A DNA stretch of 64,000 nt, from assembly GCA_018806915.1 (NCBI GenBank), contig JAGKQI010000091.1, forward strand, positions 1,178,001-1,242,000. The letters are read 5' to 3'. This document shows, in pieces, positions 1 to 11,109 of the stretch. The stretch's first letter is position 1, and each line of letters opens with the position of its first letter. Below the pieces are notes generated by a model, which worked only from the letters and a program-made list of their open reading frames with translations, was not told where the DNA came from and ran no database searches. A program made the translations under genes and the position numbers. Origin of the DNA: Phytophthora colocasiae (lineage: Eukaryota > Oomycota > Peronosporomycetes > Peronosporales > Peronosporaceae).

Positions 1-1052
1 TAAACCACTAAAGAAAAAACAGAGGAGTCCATGGCTCATGCGTTGATCGCACAGTTATCGTCCACCAGAAATTTCAGCGACTCCTCTGATTGGCCAAGTC
101 GGTAAATAAGGAACAATGGCATCTTACCGATTCGACCACCTCGTCGAGCGGGCTAACGCAAGTAGATCGAAGTTCATCTCGTCATTGCACCAGTACATAT
201 CGATGAGCGCCACATAGATAAACACTGCCAGCCATCGAATATGATACTGGATTCCCGTGGTATGTTGGCGTGATGACTTTTCCCCGGCCATAATTGTCAC
301 GCTCATGTACTTTCTTTGCGTCTTAGGGGATGAGTATCAGACGAGACATCGAACAGGTAAGAGGATGGTCCACCTCAGTCAGCGGCATGTTGTGTTCGAA
401 CACCCTCCATCCAGTGATAGATGTTGGCAATATGACTGGGCAGTAGGGAGCAACGAAATTTACTTGAACTCAGTAGTGAGCCTTTTCTTTAGTTGTTTGG
501 AGATTTCTTGGATAAAGCATGCAAAACTTGACTTCACATATGATTCTTGTGAAAAATTAATACTGGGTGGCTCCAAAGAACAATAATATTTATTTTGAAA
601 TAAAATACTAATAATTCTTATAAGACTATTTTTCCAAGCAGGGTCAACGAGCTTTCGATCGCTTCAATCGAGTACAGAAGCGGTTGTTCCACAAATCACT
701 TCACAAAAAGAGCACCGACAACAATTCCACACAGCAACCCAGCCCCAACTATTAGCCACAGGAAGAGTTGCCGTCAGTTCAAGTACTTGCTCTTTAAAAG
801 GCGATTGATGTTGCTTACTCGTCAATTTATCCGTCTTTCTCCAACTGTGCACGCTTCATCTTTCACGTCAAATTATTTTTTCTCACTGGGTAGAAACAAG
901 ATATTTTAGCTCCAGGAACTCTAAAAGCTACGTAAAAGCTACGTCCACTAGGTATACTAAATGACAATTTTGACGATAACATATTTTTATAAATTTTCAA
1001 CTGGAGAAGTTCTTCTCTACCGTCACAGATTCGGAAGAGTTGATCTCTACTT

Positions 1053-1068
1053 GCTCATTGTCCAATTT
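1053..1068 (+). promoter_or_regulatory. Oomycete-type core promoter (Inr/FPR), unit 1
   Basis: GCTCATTGTCCAATTT matches the oomycete start-site consensus GCTCATTYYNCAWTTT at 15 of 16 positions. It lies 57 nt before the BED-finger ATG at 1110, a typical distance. An 11-bp direct repeat (aaaagctacgt, twice) and an AT-rich stretch lie about 100-130 nt further upstream. Confidence 0.65.
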
Positions 1069-1109
1069 TCCACGACCCTCGCATTCCGACCCTCACTTTC
1101 CAAATTGCC

Positions 1110-1448
1110 ATGTCGCCCAGCAAAATCAACATCGCGCGAAACCTGCTCAAGTTTCACTTTCGTAAGGTGAACAAGACCGACGGCGAAGGCAAAACAAAAA
1201 CCGTCGATGAATGCAAGTTGTGTCATGAGGAGTACTGCGTTACGGATCGTTTGCGAGGGGACGCTTTCAGAAGCAATAACGCCGCTAAGCATCTGGCGAC
1301 AAACCACGAGATTTATATAATAAATCCCAGCACAGGCGTGTTTTATGGCGGTCAAGCAGTAAGCGAGGGGGATTGCTACACCACCTCCAAGCTGGAGGAT
1401 TTCCAACGTCCGGAACTTCTACCGTACTGCGTCCTCGTGGAAGTCTAA
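1110..1448 (+). CDS. BED-type zinc-finger protein, array copy 1
   Basis: A 112-residue ORF. The finger is a CX2C pair (CKLC) followed about 22 residues later by HX4H (HLATNH), with basic and aromatic residues before it (KFHFRKV), as in BED DNA-binding fingers of transposases and chromatin proteins. No transposase catalytic domain follows. Compared with copies 4-6 the N-terminus differs (MSPSKIN against MSPNNNKS) and is two residues shorter. The stop is followed at once by a poly-C tract and a putative intron, so the real protein could be longer if the tract shifts frame. The ATG was chosen for its position after the core promoter. It could be an N-terminal fragment of a BED/hAT transposase or a tandemly amplified host gene. 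Function is unknown; DNA binding is an inference from the finger. Confidence 0.6.
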   Translation: MSPSKINIARNLLKFHFRKVNKTDGEGKTKTVDECKLCHEEYCVTDRLRGDAFRSNNAAKHLATNHEIYIINPSTGVFYGGQAVSEGDCYTTSKLEDFQRPELLPYCVLVEV

Positions 1449-1473
1449 CCCCCCCCCCCCCCCGGCTCAAAAG

Positions 1474-1529
1474 GTATGCTTGTTTTTGTTTTTGTTTTTT
1501 TTTCTTTTATGCTAACGATGTCATGCCAG
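1474..1529 (+). other. Putative short intron after the BED ORF (unit 1)
   Basis: The 56-nt stretch starts GTATGC, has a T-rich interior and a TGCTAAC branch point, and ends CCAG. It recurs in every unit just after the poly-C tract. The BED ORF stops before it, so it may lie in the 3' untranslated region or mark a reading frame lost through poly-C length change. Confidence 0.5.
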
Positions 1530-2655
1530 CGGAAGAAGCGTCGAAGACTGGCAGGAGGCAAAAACCTGGTTTTATTAGTGGCTTTTGTTGTGGCTTTATA
1601 TTAAACCACTAAAGAAAAAAACAGAGGAGTCCATGGCTCATGCGTTGATCGCACAGTTATCGTCCACCAGAAATTTCAGCGACTCCTCTGATTGGCCAAG
1701 TCGGTAAATAAGGAACAATGGCATCTTACCGATTCGACCACCTCGTCGAGCGCTAACGCAAGTAGATCGAAGTTCATCTCGTCATTGCACCAGTACATAT
1801 CGATGAGCGCCACATAGATAAACACTGCCAGCCATCGAATATGATACTGGATTCCCGTGGTATGTTGGCGTGATGACTTTTTCCCCGGCCATAATTGTCA
1901 CGCTCATGTACTTTCTTTGCGTCTTAGGGGGATGAGTATCAGACGAGACATCGAACAGGTAAGAGGATGGTCCACCTCAGTCAGCGGCATGTTGTGTTCG
2001 AACACCCCTCCATCCAGTGATAGATGTTGGCAATATGACTGGGCAGTAGGGAGCAACGAAATTTACTTGAACTCAGTAGTGAGCCTTTTCTTTAGTTGTT
2101 TGGAGATTTCTTGGATAAAGCATGCAAAACTTGACTTCACATATGATTCTTGTGAAAAAATTAATACTGGGTGGCTCCAAAGAACAATAATATTTATTTT
2201 GAAATAAAATACTAATAATTCTTATAAGACTATTTTTCCAAGCAGGGTCAACGAGCTTTCGATCGCTTCAATCGAGTACAGAAGCGGTTGTTCCACAAAT
2301 CACTTCACAAAAAGAGCACCGACAACAATTCCACACAGCAACCCAGCCCCAACTATTAGCCACAGGAAGAGTTGCCGTCAGTTCAAGTACTTGCTCTTTA
2401 AAAGGCGATTGATGTTGCTTACTCGTCAATTTATCCGTCTTTCTCCAACTGTGCACGCTTCATCTTTCACGTCAAATTATTTTTCTCACTGGGTAGAAAC
2501 AAGATATTTTAGCTCCAGGAACTCTAAAAGCTACGTAAAAGCTACGTCCACTAGGTATACTAAATGACAATTTTGACGATAACATATTTTTATAAATTTT
2601 CAACTGGAGAAGTTCTTCTCTACCGTCACAGATTCGGAAGAGTTGATCTCTACTT

Positions 2656-2671
2656 GCTCATTGTCCAATTT
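2656..2671 (+). promoter_or_regulatory. Oomycete-type core promoter, unit 2
   Basis: Same GCTCATT...CAATTT element as in unit 1, 57 nt before the ATG at 2713. Confidence 0.6.
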
Positions 2672-2712
2672 TCCACGACCCTCGCATTCCGACCCTCACT
2701 TTCCAAATTGCC

Positions 2713-2886
2713 ATGTCGCCCAACAACAACAAAAGCCAAATCGCGCGAAACCTGCTGAAGTTTCACTTTCGTAAGGTGAAGAAGACCGACAGTAATGGAA
2801 AAACAAAAACCGTCGATGAATGCAAGTTGTGTCATGAGGAGTACTGCGTTACGGATCGTTTGCGAGGACGCTTTCAGAAGCAATAA
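2713..2886 (+). pseudogene. BED-finger ORF, array copy 2, frameshifted
   Basis: It starts like copies 4-6 but lacks two G of a GGGG run (cgaggacg instead of cgaggggacg). The frame therefore shifts just after the CX2C half of the finger and stops after 57 codons. The histidine half lies downstream in another frame. This is either a real pseudogene or a homopolymer sequencing error; copy 3 has the same GG loss. Confidence 0.65.
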
Positions 2887-4242
2887 CGCCGCTAAGCATC
2901 TGGCGACAAACCACGAGATTTATATAATAAATCCCAGCACAGGCGTGTTTTATGGCGGTCAAGCAGTAAGCGAGGGATTGCTACACCACCTCCAAGCTGG
3001 AGGATTTCCAACGTCCGGAACTTCTACCGTACTGCATCCTCGTGGACGTCTAACCCCGGCTCAAAAGGTATGCTTGTTTTTGTTTTTTTTTCTTTTATGC
3101 TAACGATGTCATGCCAGCGGAAGAAGCGTCGAAGACTGGCAGGAGGCAAAAACCTGGTTTTATTAGTGGCTTTTGTTGTGGCTTTATATTAAACCACTAA
3201 AGAAAAAACAGAGGAGTCCATGGCTCATGCGTTGATCGCACAGTTATCGTCCACCAGAAATTTCAGCGACTCCTCTGATTGGCCAAGTCGGTAAATAAGG
3301 AACAATGGCATCTTACCGATTCGACCACCTCGTCGAGCGGGCTAACGCAAGTAGATCGAAGTTCATCTCGTCATTGCACCAGTACATATCGATGAGCGCC
3401 ACATAGATAAACACTGCCAGCCATCGAATATGATACTGGATTCCCGTGGTATGTTGGCGTGATGACTTTTCCCCGGCCATAATTGTCACGCTCATGTACT
3501 TTCTTTGCGTCTTAGGGGATGAGTATCAGACGAGACATCGAACAGGTAAGAGGATGGTCCACCTCAGTCAGCGGCATGTTGTGTTCGAACACCCCTCCAT
3601 CCAGTGATAGATGTTGGCAATATGACTGGGCAGTAGGGAGCAACGAAATTTACTTGAACTCAGTAGTGAGCCTTTTCTTTAGTTGTTTGGAGATTTCTTG
3701 GATAAAGCATGCAAAACTTGACTTCACATATGATTCTTGTGAAAAAATTAATACTGGGTGGCTCCAAAGAACAATAATATTTATTTTGAAATAAAATACT
3801 AATAATTCTTATAAGACTATTTTTCCAAGCAGGGTCAACGAGCTTTCGATCGCTTCAATCGAGTACAGAAGCGGTTGTTCCACAAATCACTTCACAAAAA
3901 GAGCACCGACAACAATTCCACACAGCAACCCAGCCCCAACTATTAGCCACAGGAAGAGTTGCCGTCAGTTCAAGTACTTGCTCTTTAAAGGCGATTGATG
4001 TTGCTTACTCGTCAATTTATCCGTCTTTCTCCAACTGTGCACGCTTCATCTTTCACGTCAAATTATCTTTTCTCACTGGGTAGAAACAAGATATTTTAGC
4101 TCCAGGAACTCTAAAAGCTACGTAAAAGCTACGTCCACTAGGTATACTAAATGACAATTTTGACGATAACATATTTTTATAAATTTTCAACTGGAGAAGT
4201 TCTTCTCTACCGTCACAGATTCGGAAGAGTTGATCTCTACTT

Positions 4243-4258
4243 GCTCATTGTCCAATTT
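4243..4258 (+). promoter_or_regulatory. Oomycete-type core promoter, unit 3
   Basis: Same element, 57 nt before the ATG at 4300. Confidence 0.6.
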
Positions 4259-4299
4259 TCCACGACCCTCGCATTCCGACCCTCACTTTCCAAATTGCC

Positions 4300-4782
4300 A
4301 TGTCGCCCAACAACAACAAAAGCCAAATCGCGCGAAACCTGCTGAAGTTTCACTTTCGTAAGGTGAAGAAGACCGACAGTAATCGAAAAACAAAACCGTC
4401 GATGAATGCAAGTTGTGTCATGAGGAGTACTGCGTTACGGATCGTTTGCGAGGACGCTTTCAGAAGCAATAACACCGCTAAGCATCTGGCGACAAACCAC
4501 GAGATTTATATAATAAATCCCAGCACAGGCGTGTTTTATGGCGGTCAAGCAGTAAGCGAGGGGATTGCTACACCACCTCCGAGCTGGAGGATTTCCAACG
4601 TCCGGAACTTCTACCGTACTGCGTCCTCGTGGAAGTCTAACCCCCCGGCTCAAAAGGTATGCTTGTTTTTGTTTTGTTTTTTCTTTTATGCTAACGATGT
4701 CATGCCAGCGGAAGAAGCGTCGAAGACTGGCAGGAGGCAAAACCTGGTTTTATTAGTGGCTTTTGTTGTGGCTTTATATTAA
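4300..4782 (+). pseudogene. BED-finger ORF, array copy 3, frameshifted
   Basis: A 160-codon frame begins with the usual N-terminus. One A is missing from the CAAAAACCG run at residue ~31, which shifts the frame and loses CX2C. The later GG loss and a shortened G run bring parts of the C-terminal half back into an open frame, and it then reads through the shorter poly-C tract (6 C) and the putative intron. The product would lack the paired finger, so this is a pseudogene unless the indels are assembly errors. Confidence 0.6.
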
Positions 4783-5833
4783 ACCACTAAAGAAAAAACA
4801 GAGGAGTCCATGGCTCATGCGTTGATCGCACAGTTATCGTCCACCAGAAATTTCAGCGACTCCTCTGATTGGCCAAGTCGGTAAATAAGGAACAATGGCA
4901 TCTTACCGATTCGACCACCTCGTCGAGCGGGCTAACGCAAGTAGATCGAAGTTCATCTCGTCATTGCACCAGTACATATCGATGAGCGCCACATAGATAA
5001 ACACTGCCAGCCATCGAATATGATACTGGCTTCCCGTGGTATGTTGGCGTGATGACTTTTTCCCCGGCCATAATTGTCACGCTCATGTACTTTCTTTGCG
5101 TCTTAGGGGATGAGTATCAGACGAGACATCGAACAGGTAAGAGGATGGTCCACCTCAGTCAGCGGCATGTTGTGTTCGAACACCCCTCCATCCAGTGATA
5201 GATGTTGGCAATATGACTGGGCAGTAGGGAGCAACGAAATTTACTTGAACTCAGTAGTGAGCCTTTTCTTTAGTTGTTTGGAGATTTCTTGGATAAAGCA
5301 TGCAAAACTTGACTTCACATATGATTCTTGTGAAAAAATTAATACTGGGTGGCTCCAAAGAACAATAATATTTATTTTGAAATAAAATACTAATAATTCT
5401 TATAAGACTATTTTTCCAAGCAGGGTCAACGAGCTTTCGATCGCTTCAATCGAGTACAGAAGCGGTTGTTCCACAAATCGCTTCACAAAAGAGCACCGAC
5501 AACAATTCCACACAGCAACCCAGCCCCAACTATTAGCCACAGGAAGAGTTGCCGTCAGTTCAAGTACTTGCTCTTTAAAAGGCGATTGATGTTGCTTACT
5601 CGTCAATTTATCCGTCTTTCTCCAACTGTGCACGCTTCATCTTTCACGTCAAATTATCTTTTCTCACTGGGTAGAAACAAGATATTTTAGCTCCAGGAAC
5701 TCTAAAAGCTACGTAAAAGCTACGTCCACTAGGTATACTAAATGACAATTTTGACGATAACATATTTTTATAAATGTTCAACTGGAGAAGTTCTTCTCTA
5801 CCGTCACAGATTCGGAAGAGTTGATCTCTACTT

Positions 5834-5849
5834 GCTCATTGTCCAATTT
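5834..5849 (+). promoter_or_regulatory. Oomycete-type core promoter, unit 4
   Basis: Same element, 57 nt before the ATG at 5891. Confidence 0.6.
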
Positions 5850-5890
5850 TCCACGACCCTCGCATTCCGACCCTCACTTTCCAAATTGCC

Positions 5891-6235
5891 ATGTCGCCCA
5901 ACAACAACAAAAGCCAAATCGCGCGAAACCTGCTGAAGTTTCACTTTCGTAAGGTGAAGAAGACCGACAGTAATGGAAAAACAAAAACCGTCGATGAATG
6001 CAAGTTGTGTCATGAGGAGTACTGCGTTACGGATCGTTTGCGAGGGGACGCTTTCAGAAGCAATAACACCGCTAAGCATCTGGCGACAAACCACGAGATT
6101 TATATATTAAATCCCAGCACAGGCGTGTTTTATGGCGGTCAAGCAGTAAGCGAGGGGGATTGCTACACCACCTCCAAGCTGGAGGATTTCCAACGTCCGG
6201 AACTTCTACCGTACTGCATCCTCGTGGAAGTCTAA
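5891..6235 (+). CDS. BED-type zinc-finger protein, array copy 4
   Basis: A 114-residue ORF with an intact finger: C37 and C40 (CKLC), H63 and H68 (HLATNH). The basic and aromatic segment before it (residues 15-24) fits a BED fold. The C-terminal 45 residues, with GVFYGGQ and a short acidic tail ending LVEV, are conserved between copies but unrecognised. A poly-C tract of 17 follows the stop. This copy differs from copy 5 by single residues only (NNT for NNA; YIL for YII). The role is probably DNA binding; there is no catalytic domain. Confidence 0.6.
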   Translation: MSPNNNKSQIARNLLKFHFRKVKKTDSNGKTKTVDECKLCHEEYCVTDRLRGDAFRSNNTAKHLATNHEIYILNPSTGVFYGGQAVSEGDCYTTSKLEDFQRPELLPYCILVEV

Positions 6236-7443
6236 CCCCCCCCCCCCCCCCCGGCTCAAAAGGTATGCTTGTTTTTGTTTTTGTTTTTTTTCTTTTATGC
6301 TAACGATGTCATGCCAGCGGAAGAAGCGTCGAAGACTGGCAGGAGGCAAAAACCTGGTTTTATTAGTGGCTTTTGTTGTGGCTTTATATTAAACCACTAA
6401 AGAAAAAACAGAGGAGTCCATGGCTCATGCGTTGATCGCACAGTTATCGTCCACCAGAAATTTCAGCGACTCCTCTGATTGGCCAAGTCGGTAAATAAGG
6501 AACAATGGCATCTTACCGATTCGACCACCTCGTCGAGCGGGCTAACGCAAGTAGATCGAAGTTCATCTCGTCATTGCACCAGTACATATCGATGAGCGCC
6601 ACATAGATAAACACTGCCAGCCATCGAATATGATACTGGCTTCCCGTGGTATGTTGGCGTGATGACTTTTTCCCCGGCCATAATTGTCACGCTCATGTAC
6701 TTTCTTTGCGTCTTAGGGGGATGAGTATCAGACGAGACATCGAACAGGTAAGAGGATGGTCCACCTCAGTCAGCGGCATGTTGTGTTCGAACACCCCTCC
6801 ATCCAGTGATAGATATTGGCAATATGACTGGGCAGTAGGGAGCAACGAAATTTACTTGAACTCAGTAGTGAGCCTTTTCTTTAGTTGTTTGGAGATTTCT
6901 TGGATAAAGCATGCAAAACTTGACTTCACATATGATTCTTGTGAAAAAATTAATACTGGGTGGCTCCAAAGAACAATAATATTTATTTTGAAATAAAATA
7001 CTAATAATTCTTATAGACTATTTTTCCAAGCAGGGTCAACGAGCTTTCGATCGCTTCAATCGAGTACAGAAGCGGTTGTTCCACAAATCGCTTCACAAAA
7101 AGAGCACCGACAACAATTCCACACAGCAACCCAGCCCCAACTATTAGCCACAGGAAGAGTTGCCGTCAGTTCAAGTACTTGCTCTTTAAAAGGCGATTGA
7201 TGTTGCTTACTCGTCAATTTATCCGTCTTTCTCCAACTGTGCACGCTTCATCTTTCACGTCAAATTATCTTTTCTCACTGGGTAGAAACAAGATATTTTA
7301 GCTCCAGGAACTCTAAAAGCTACGTAAAAGCTACGTCCACTAGGTATACTAAATGACAATTTTGACGATAACATATTTTATAAATTTTCAACTGGAGAAG
7401 TTCTTCTCTACCGTCACAGATTCGGAAGAGTTGATCTCTACTT

Positions 7444-7459
7444 GCTCATTGTCCAATTT
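7444..7459 (+). promoter_or_regulatory. Oomycete-type core promoter, unit 5
   Basis: Same element, 57 nt before the ATG at 7501. Confidence 0.6.
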
Positions 7460-7500
7460 TCCACGACCCTCGCATTCCGACCCTCACTTTCCAAATTGCC

Positions 7501-7845
7501 ATGTCGCCCAACAACAACAAAAGCCAAATCGCGCGAAACCTGCTGAAGTTTCACTTTCGTAAGGTGAAGAAGACCGACAGTAATGGAAAAACAAAAACCG
7601 TCGATGAATGCAAGTTGTGTCATGAGGAGTACTGCGTTACGGATCGTTTGCGAGGGGACGCTTTCAGAAGCAATAACGCCGCTAAGCATCTGGCGACAAA
7701 CCACGAGATTTATATAATAAATCCCAGCACAGGCGTGTTTTATGGCGGTCAAGCAGTAAGCGAGGGGGATTGCTACACCACCTCCAAGCTGGAGGATTTC
7801 CAACGTCCGGAACTTCTACCGTACTGCATCCTCGTGGAAGTCTAA
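7501..7845 (+). CDS. BED-type zinc-finger protein, array copy 5
   Basis: A 114-residue ORF with the intact CX2C...HX4H finger (C37, C40, H63, H68). It matches the majority sequence of the array, so it is a good reference copy. The poly-C tract after the stop is interrupted by a T. Promoter spacing and the downstream putative intron are the same as in the other units. Confidence 0.6.
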   Translation: MSPNNNKSQIARNLLKFHFRKVKKTDSNGKTKTVDECKLCHEEYCVTDRLRGDAFRSNNAAKHLATNHEIYIINPSTGVFYGGQAVSEGDCYTTSKLEDFQRPELLPYCILVEV

Positions 7846-9047
7846 CCTCCCCCCCCCCCGGCTCAAAAGGTATGCTTGTTTTTGTTTTTTTTTTCTTTTA
7901 TGCTAACGATGTCATGCCAGCGGAAGAAGCGTCGAAGACTGGCAGGAGGCAAAAACCTGGTTTTATTAGTGGCTTTTGTTGTGGCTTTATATTAAACCAC
8001 TAAAGAAAAAAACAGAGGAGTCCATGGCTCATGCGTTGATCGCACAGTTATCGTCCACCAGAAATTTCAGCGACTCCTCTGATTGGCCAAGTCGGTAAAT
8101 AAGGAACAATGGCATCTTACCGATTCGACCACCTCGTCGAGCGGGCTAACGCAAGTAGATCGAAGTTCATCTCGTCATTGCACCAGTACATATCGATGAG
8201 CGCCACATAGATAAACACTGCCAGCCATCGAATATGATACTGGATTCCCGTGGTATGTTGGCGTGATGACTTTTTCCCCGGCCATAATTGTCACGCTCAT
8301 GTACTTTCTTTGCGTCTTAGGGGGATGAGTATCAGACGAGACATCGAACAGGTAAGAGGATGGTCCACCTCAGTCAGCGGCATGTTGTGTTCGAACACCC
8401 CTCCATCCAGTGATAGATGTTGGCAATATGACTGGGCAGTAGGGAGCAACGAAATTTACTTGAACTCAGTAGTGAGCCTTTTCTTTAGTTGTTTGGAGAT
8501 TTCTTGGATAAAGCATGCAAAACTTGACTTCACATATGATTCTTGTGAAAAATTAATACTGGGTGGCTCCAAAGAACAATAATATTTATTTTGAAATAAA
8601 ATACTAATAATTCTTATAAGACTATTTTTCCAAGCAGGGTCAACGAGCTTTCGATCGCTTCAATCGAGTACAGAAGCGGTTGTTCCACAAATCGCTTCAC
8701 AAAAAGAGCACCGACAACAATTCCACACAGCAACCCAGCCCCAACTATTAGCCACAGGAAGAGTTGCCGTCAGTTCAAGTACTTGCTCTTTAAAAGGCGA
8801 TTGATGTTGCTTACTCGTCAATTTATCCGTCTTTCTCCAACTGTGCACGCTTCATCTTTCACGTCAAATTATTTTTCTCACTGGGTAGAAACAAGATATT
8901 TTAGCTCCAGGAACTCTAAAAGCTACGTAAAAGCTACGTCCACTAGGTATACTAAATGACAATTTTGACGATAACATATTTTTATAAATTTTCAACTGGA
9001 GAAGTTCTTCTCTACCGTCACAGATTCGGAAGAGTTGATCTCTACTT

Positions 9048-9063
9048 GCTCATTGTCCAATTT
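9048..9063 (+). promoter_or_regulatory. Oomycete-type core promoter, unit 6
   Basis: Same element, 57 nt before the ATG at 9105. Confidence 0.6.
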
Positions 9064-9104
9064 TCCACGACCCTCGCATTCCGACCCTCACTTTCCAAAT
9101 TGCC

Positions 9105-9449
9105 ATGTCGCCCAACAACAACAAAAGCCAAATCGCGCGAAACCTGCTGAAGTTTCACTTTCGTAAGGTGAAGAAGACCGACAGTAATGGAAAAACAAAA
9201 ACCGTCGATGAATGCAAGTTGTGTCATGAGGAGTACTGCGTTACGGATCGTTTGCGAGGGGACGCTTTCAGAAGCAATAACGCCGCTAAGCATCTGGCGA
9301 CAAACCACGAGATTTATATATTAAATCCCAGCACAGGCGTGTTTTATGGCGGTCAAGCAGTAAGCGAGGGGGATTGCTACACCACCTCCAAGCTGGAGGA
9401 TTTCCAACGTCCGGAACTTCTACCGTACTGCATCCTCGTGGAAGTCTAA
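9105..9449 (+). CDS. BED-type zinc-finger protein, array copy 6
   Basis: A 114-residue ORF, the last of the array, with the intact finger and the usual C-terminus. It is identical to copy 5 except for one I-to-L change in the YII segment. Sixteen C follow the stop, then the putative intron (ending near 9520), after which similarity to the unit ends at about 9552. The right end of the array therefore coincides roughly with the second exon-like segment. Confidence 0.6.
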   Translation: MSPNNNKSQIARNLLKFHFRKVKKTDSNGKTKTVDECKLCHEEYCVTDRLRGDAFRSNNAAKHLATNHEIYILNPSTGVFYGGQAVSEGDCYTTSKLEDFQRPELLPYCILVEV

Positions 9450-9614
9450 CCCCCCCCCCCCCCCCGGCTCAAAAGGTATGCTTGTTTTTTTTTTTCTTTT
9501 ATGCTAATGATGTCATGCCAGCGGAAGAAGAGTCGAAGACTGGCAGGAGGCAGAGATAAGAAGTCCGACGATCGTTAGATAAGACAAAAAAACACGAATA
9601 CACAACTTTTGTTT

Positions 9615-9777
9615 TCAATTGTCCGAGCTCTTTTTCTTCTTTTCCTTCACTGACGTGGAACTGTCCTTATTTGCCGACGCCTTAGCGCGACCAATACGCA
9701 TCGGACCTTGGGATAACATTCGAGGGGGCTGCACCCCCAACAGAGCTTGAGATTCCTTCGTGGGAGATTTCTTGTAC
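9615..9777 (-). pseudogene. CLASP-like host gene, 3' fragment beyond the retrotransposon
   Basis: This is the C-terminal end of the minus-strand gene whose 5' part lies at 27215-28627. If the retrotransposon and one GTAC are removed, the frame continues without a break across the joint (...FSDDSAY then KKSPTKES...). It ends in a lysine-rich tail (KEKKKK) and a TGA-type stop at 9615. Within the fragment the frame is clean. The basic, low-complexity tail fits the Ser/Arg/Lys-rich region after the TOG domain in CLASP-type proteins. Without its 5' part it cannot be expressed as the original protein. Confidence 0.7.
9774..9777. repeat. Target-site duplication GTAC (left)
   Basis: GTAC directly precedes the left LTR and is repeated at 27215-27218 directly after the right LTR. 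A 4-bp duplication is usual for Ty3/Gypsy integration. Confidence 0.85.
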
Positions 9778-10986
9778 TGTCGCGAAGGCGGTGCAACTTT
9801 TACCGCGGTGCAGGGGCGTACAGTGAACCTGGAAGTGCGATTACTGATGTAATACCAGAGTCGCACAGCAAGGTGGGCGTGTGTTACCTTGTGATGTCCT
9901 CGTAGGTTCGTTGTCTTGGTAATGAGACCCTCGCCGGGGTCGTGAGAGTGTTGCTGAGAGTGAGAGTTCCTTGCGTAGACCGTCGGATGTCCTTATGGTC
10001 CTCACAGGGGCGCTTGGGAGTCGAACGTTTTCCGGTGAACACTTGTGTACGCCGGAGATTTCTGGAGTCAAAAGAGAAATTAATACAATAGGAAGTCCTG
10101 TCACTAGACTTCCGAGATAACCGCAATATAGAGTTCCGATATACAAATATGTAGCTGCTCTTATTCTTTCCTGGCCCTTGAGCAGTGGGCTAGTTCTCCA
10201 GGTCAACTAGGGAAATGTTCACCAGACACCTGGTCTGTCTGGTATCCCTGTAACTTTCGCGCACCACCCTCTAATATATAGAGGGAAAATAAGCCAATAC
10301 ACTATCAGTTATATAACAGTCTACCGAGCGTCTTGAGAGCGACTGTCTAGCTCCCAAAACCTGTCCAAACGTACAATATGAAATGGGCTACCGCTAGAGA
10401 CAAAACAAACGACCCAACTAGTAAATGGAATAGGTGGGTCCTCTCAGGTCTCTTCGTTACGCTGATCTCCACCTAAAGGGGCTTGATAGGTGAGAGATCA
10501 CACAACTCAAAGCTTTGTTGTGGCCTAATACTTACAAGAAGCAGAGACTTGTTCGTGACAAGGTAAATTGAACTCTGGCTATCTATCTCGTATCTCTCTG
10601 TCTTCTATCTTCCATATTCTCATATACACTTGGTCTCAGTATAGCTCAGGAATCTTCACTTGGGCTCACTATGGTAGTCGGTACAGCGGATCTTGTTGAG
10701 TCGACACTTAATGATGTCATTACAGGGATGAGCAGGTTGCGTTTCACTTGATTGCGTGAGGTCGTGTTGGGTACACTTGGTTTCAGTATGGGGTGGACTT
10801 CAGAGTGTCAGAGTCTGGTCATCAGGGTCTGGAATCATGTGCGTCGGAGACATGTTCATCGGAACCATGTACTCCGGAATCATGTACATCAGAGGTGTAA
10901 TACCAGAGTCGTGACACTTGGGTCTGATCATCGGAGTCTTGTACGTCGGAGTCTGTTCATCGGAAACTGTCAATGTCTGGAATATT

Positions 10987-10998
10987 GCTTATATAAGC
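10987..10998. promoter_or_regulatory. Palindromic TATA-like site in left LTR
   Basis: GCTTATATAAGC is a perfect 12-bp palindrome holding TATATAA on both strands. It sits ~700 bp before the plus-strand ORF at 11691 and is conserved at 26590-26601 in the other LTR. Promoter function is an inference. Confidence 0.35.
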
Positions 10999-11027
10999 CG
11001 GACACATCAGACTTGTGTTACCAGAAT

Positions 11028-11109
11028 CATGTTCGTCAGACTCATGTACGTCGGACTCCATGTACGTCGGACTCCATGTACGTCGGACTTCATGTACGTC
11101 AGACTTCAT
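11028..11109. repeat. Short tandem repeat in left LTR, ~16-17 bp unit
   Basis: Five consecutive variants of catgtacgtcggactc. The right LTR has four at 26631-26698, so the copy number changed by one after insertion. Confidence 0.8.

Larger units (their letters stand above)
1..9552 (+). repeat. Tandem array of six ~1.6 kb BED-finger units
   Basis: Six head-to-tail copies start at about 1, 1602, 3190, 4780, 6390 and 7993; complete units are 1588-1610 bp. The window begins at a unit boundary, so the array probably continues to the left. The last unit stops matching near 9552, just after the putative 3' splice site. Units are nearly identical; most differences are one-base changes in homopolymers and a poly-C tract of 4 to 17. 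Each unit carries the same promoter match and BED-finger ORF. Outside that ORF I see no convincing coding sequence. Confidence 0.95.

Noticed and set aside
664..852. A 62-codon minus-strand ORF conserved in most units
   Set aside because: Its conservation follows that of the whole repeat; one-base indels break it in units 3 and 4, and it has no motif.
961..1170. A small plus-strand ORF (MTILTITYF) before the BED ORF in each unit
   Set aside because: It spans the promoter and start-site region, overlaps the BED ATG in another frame and has no recognisable features.
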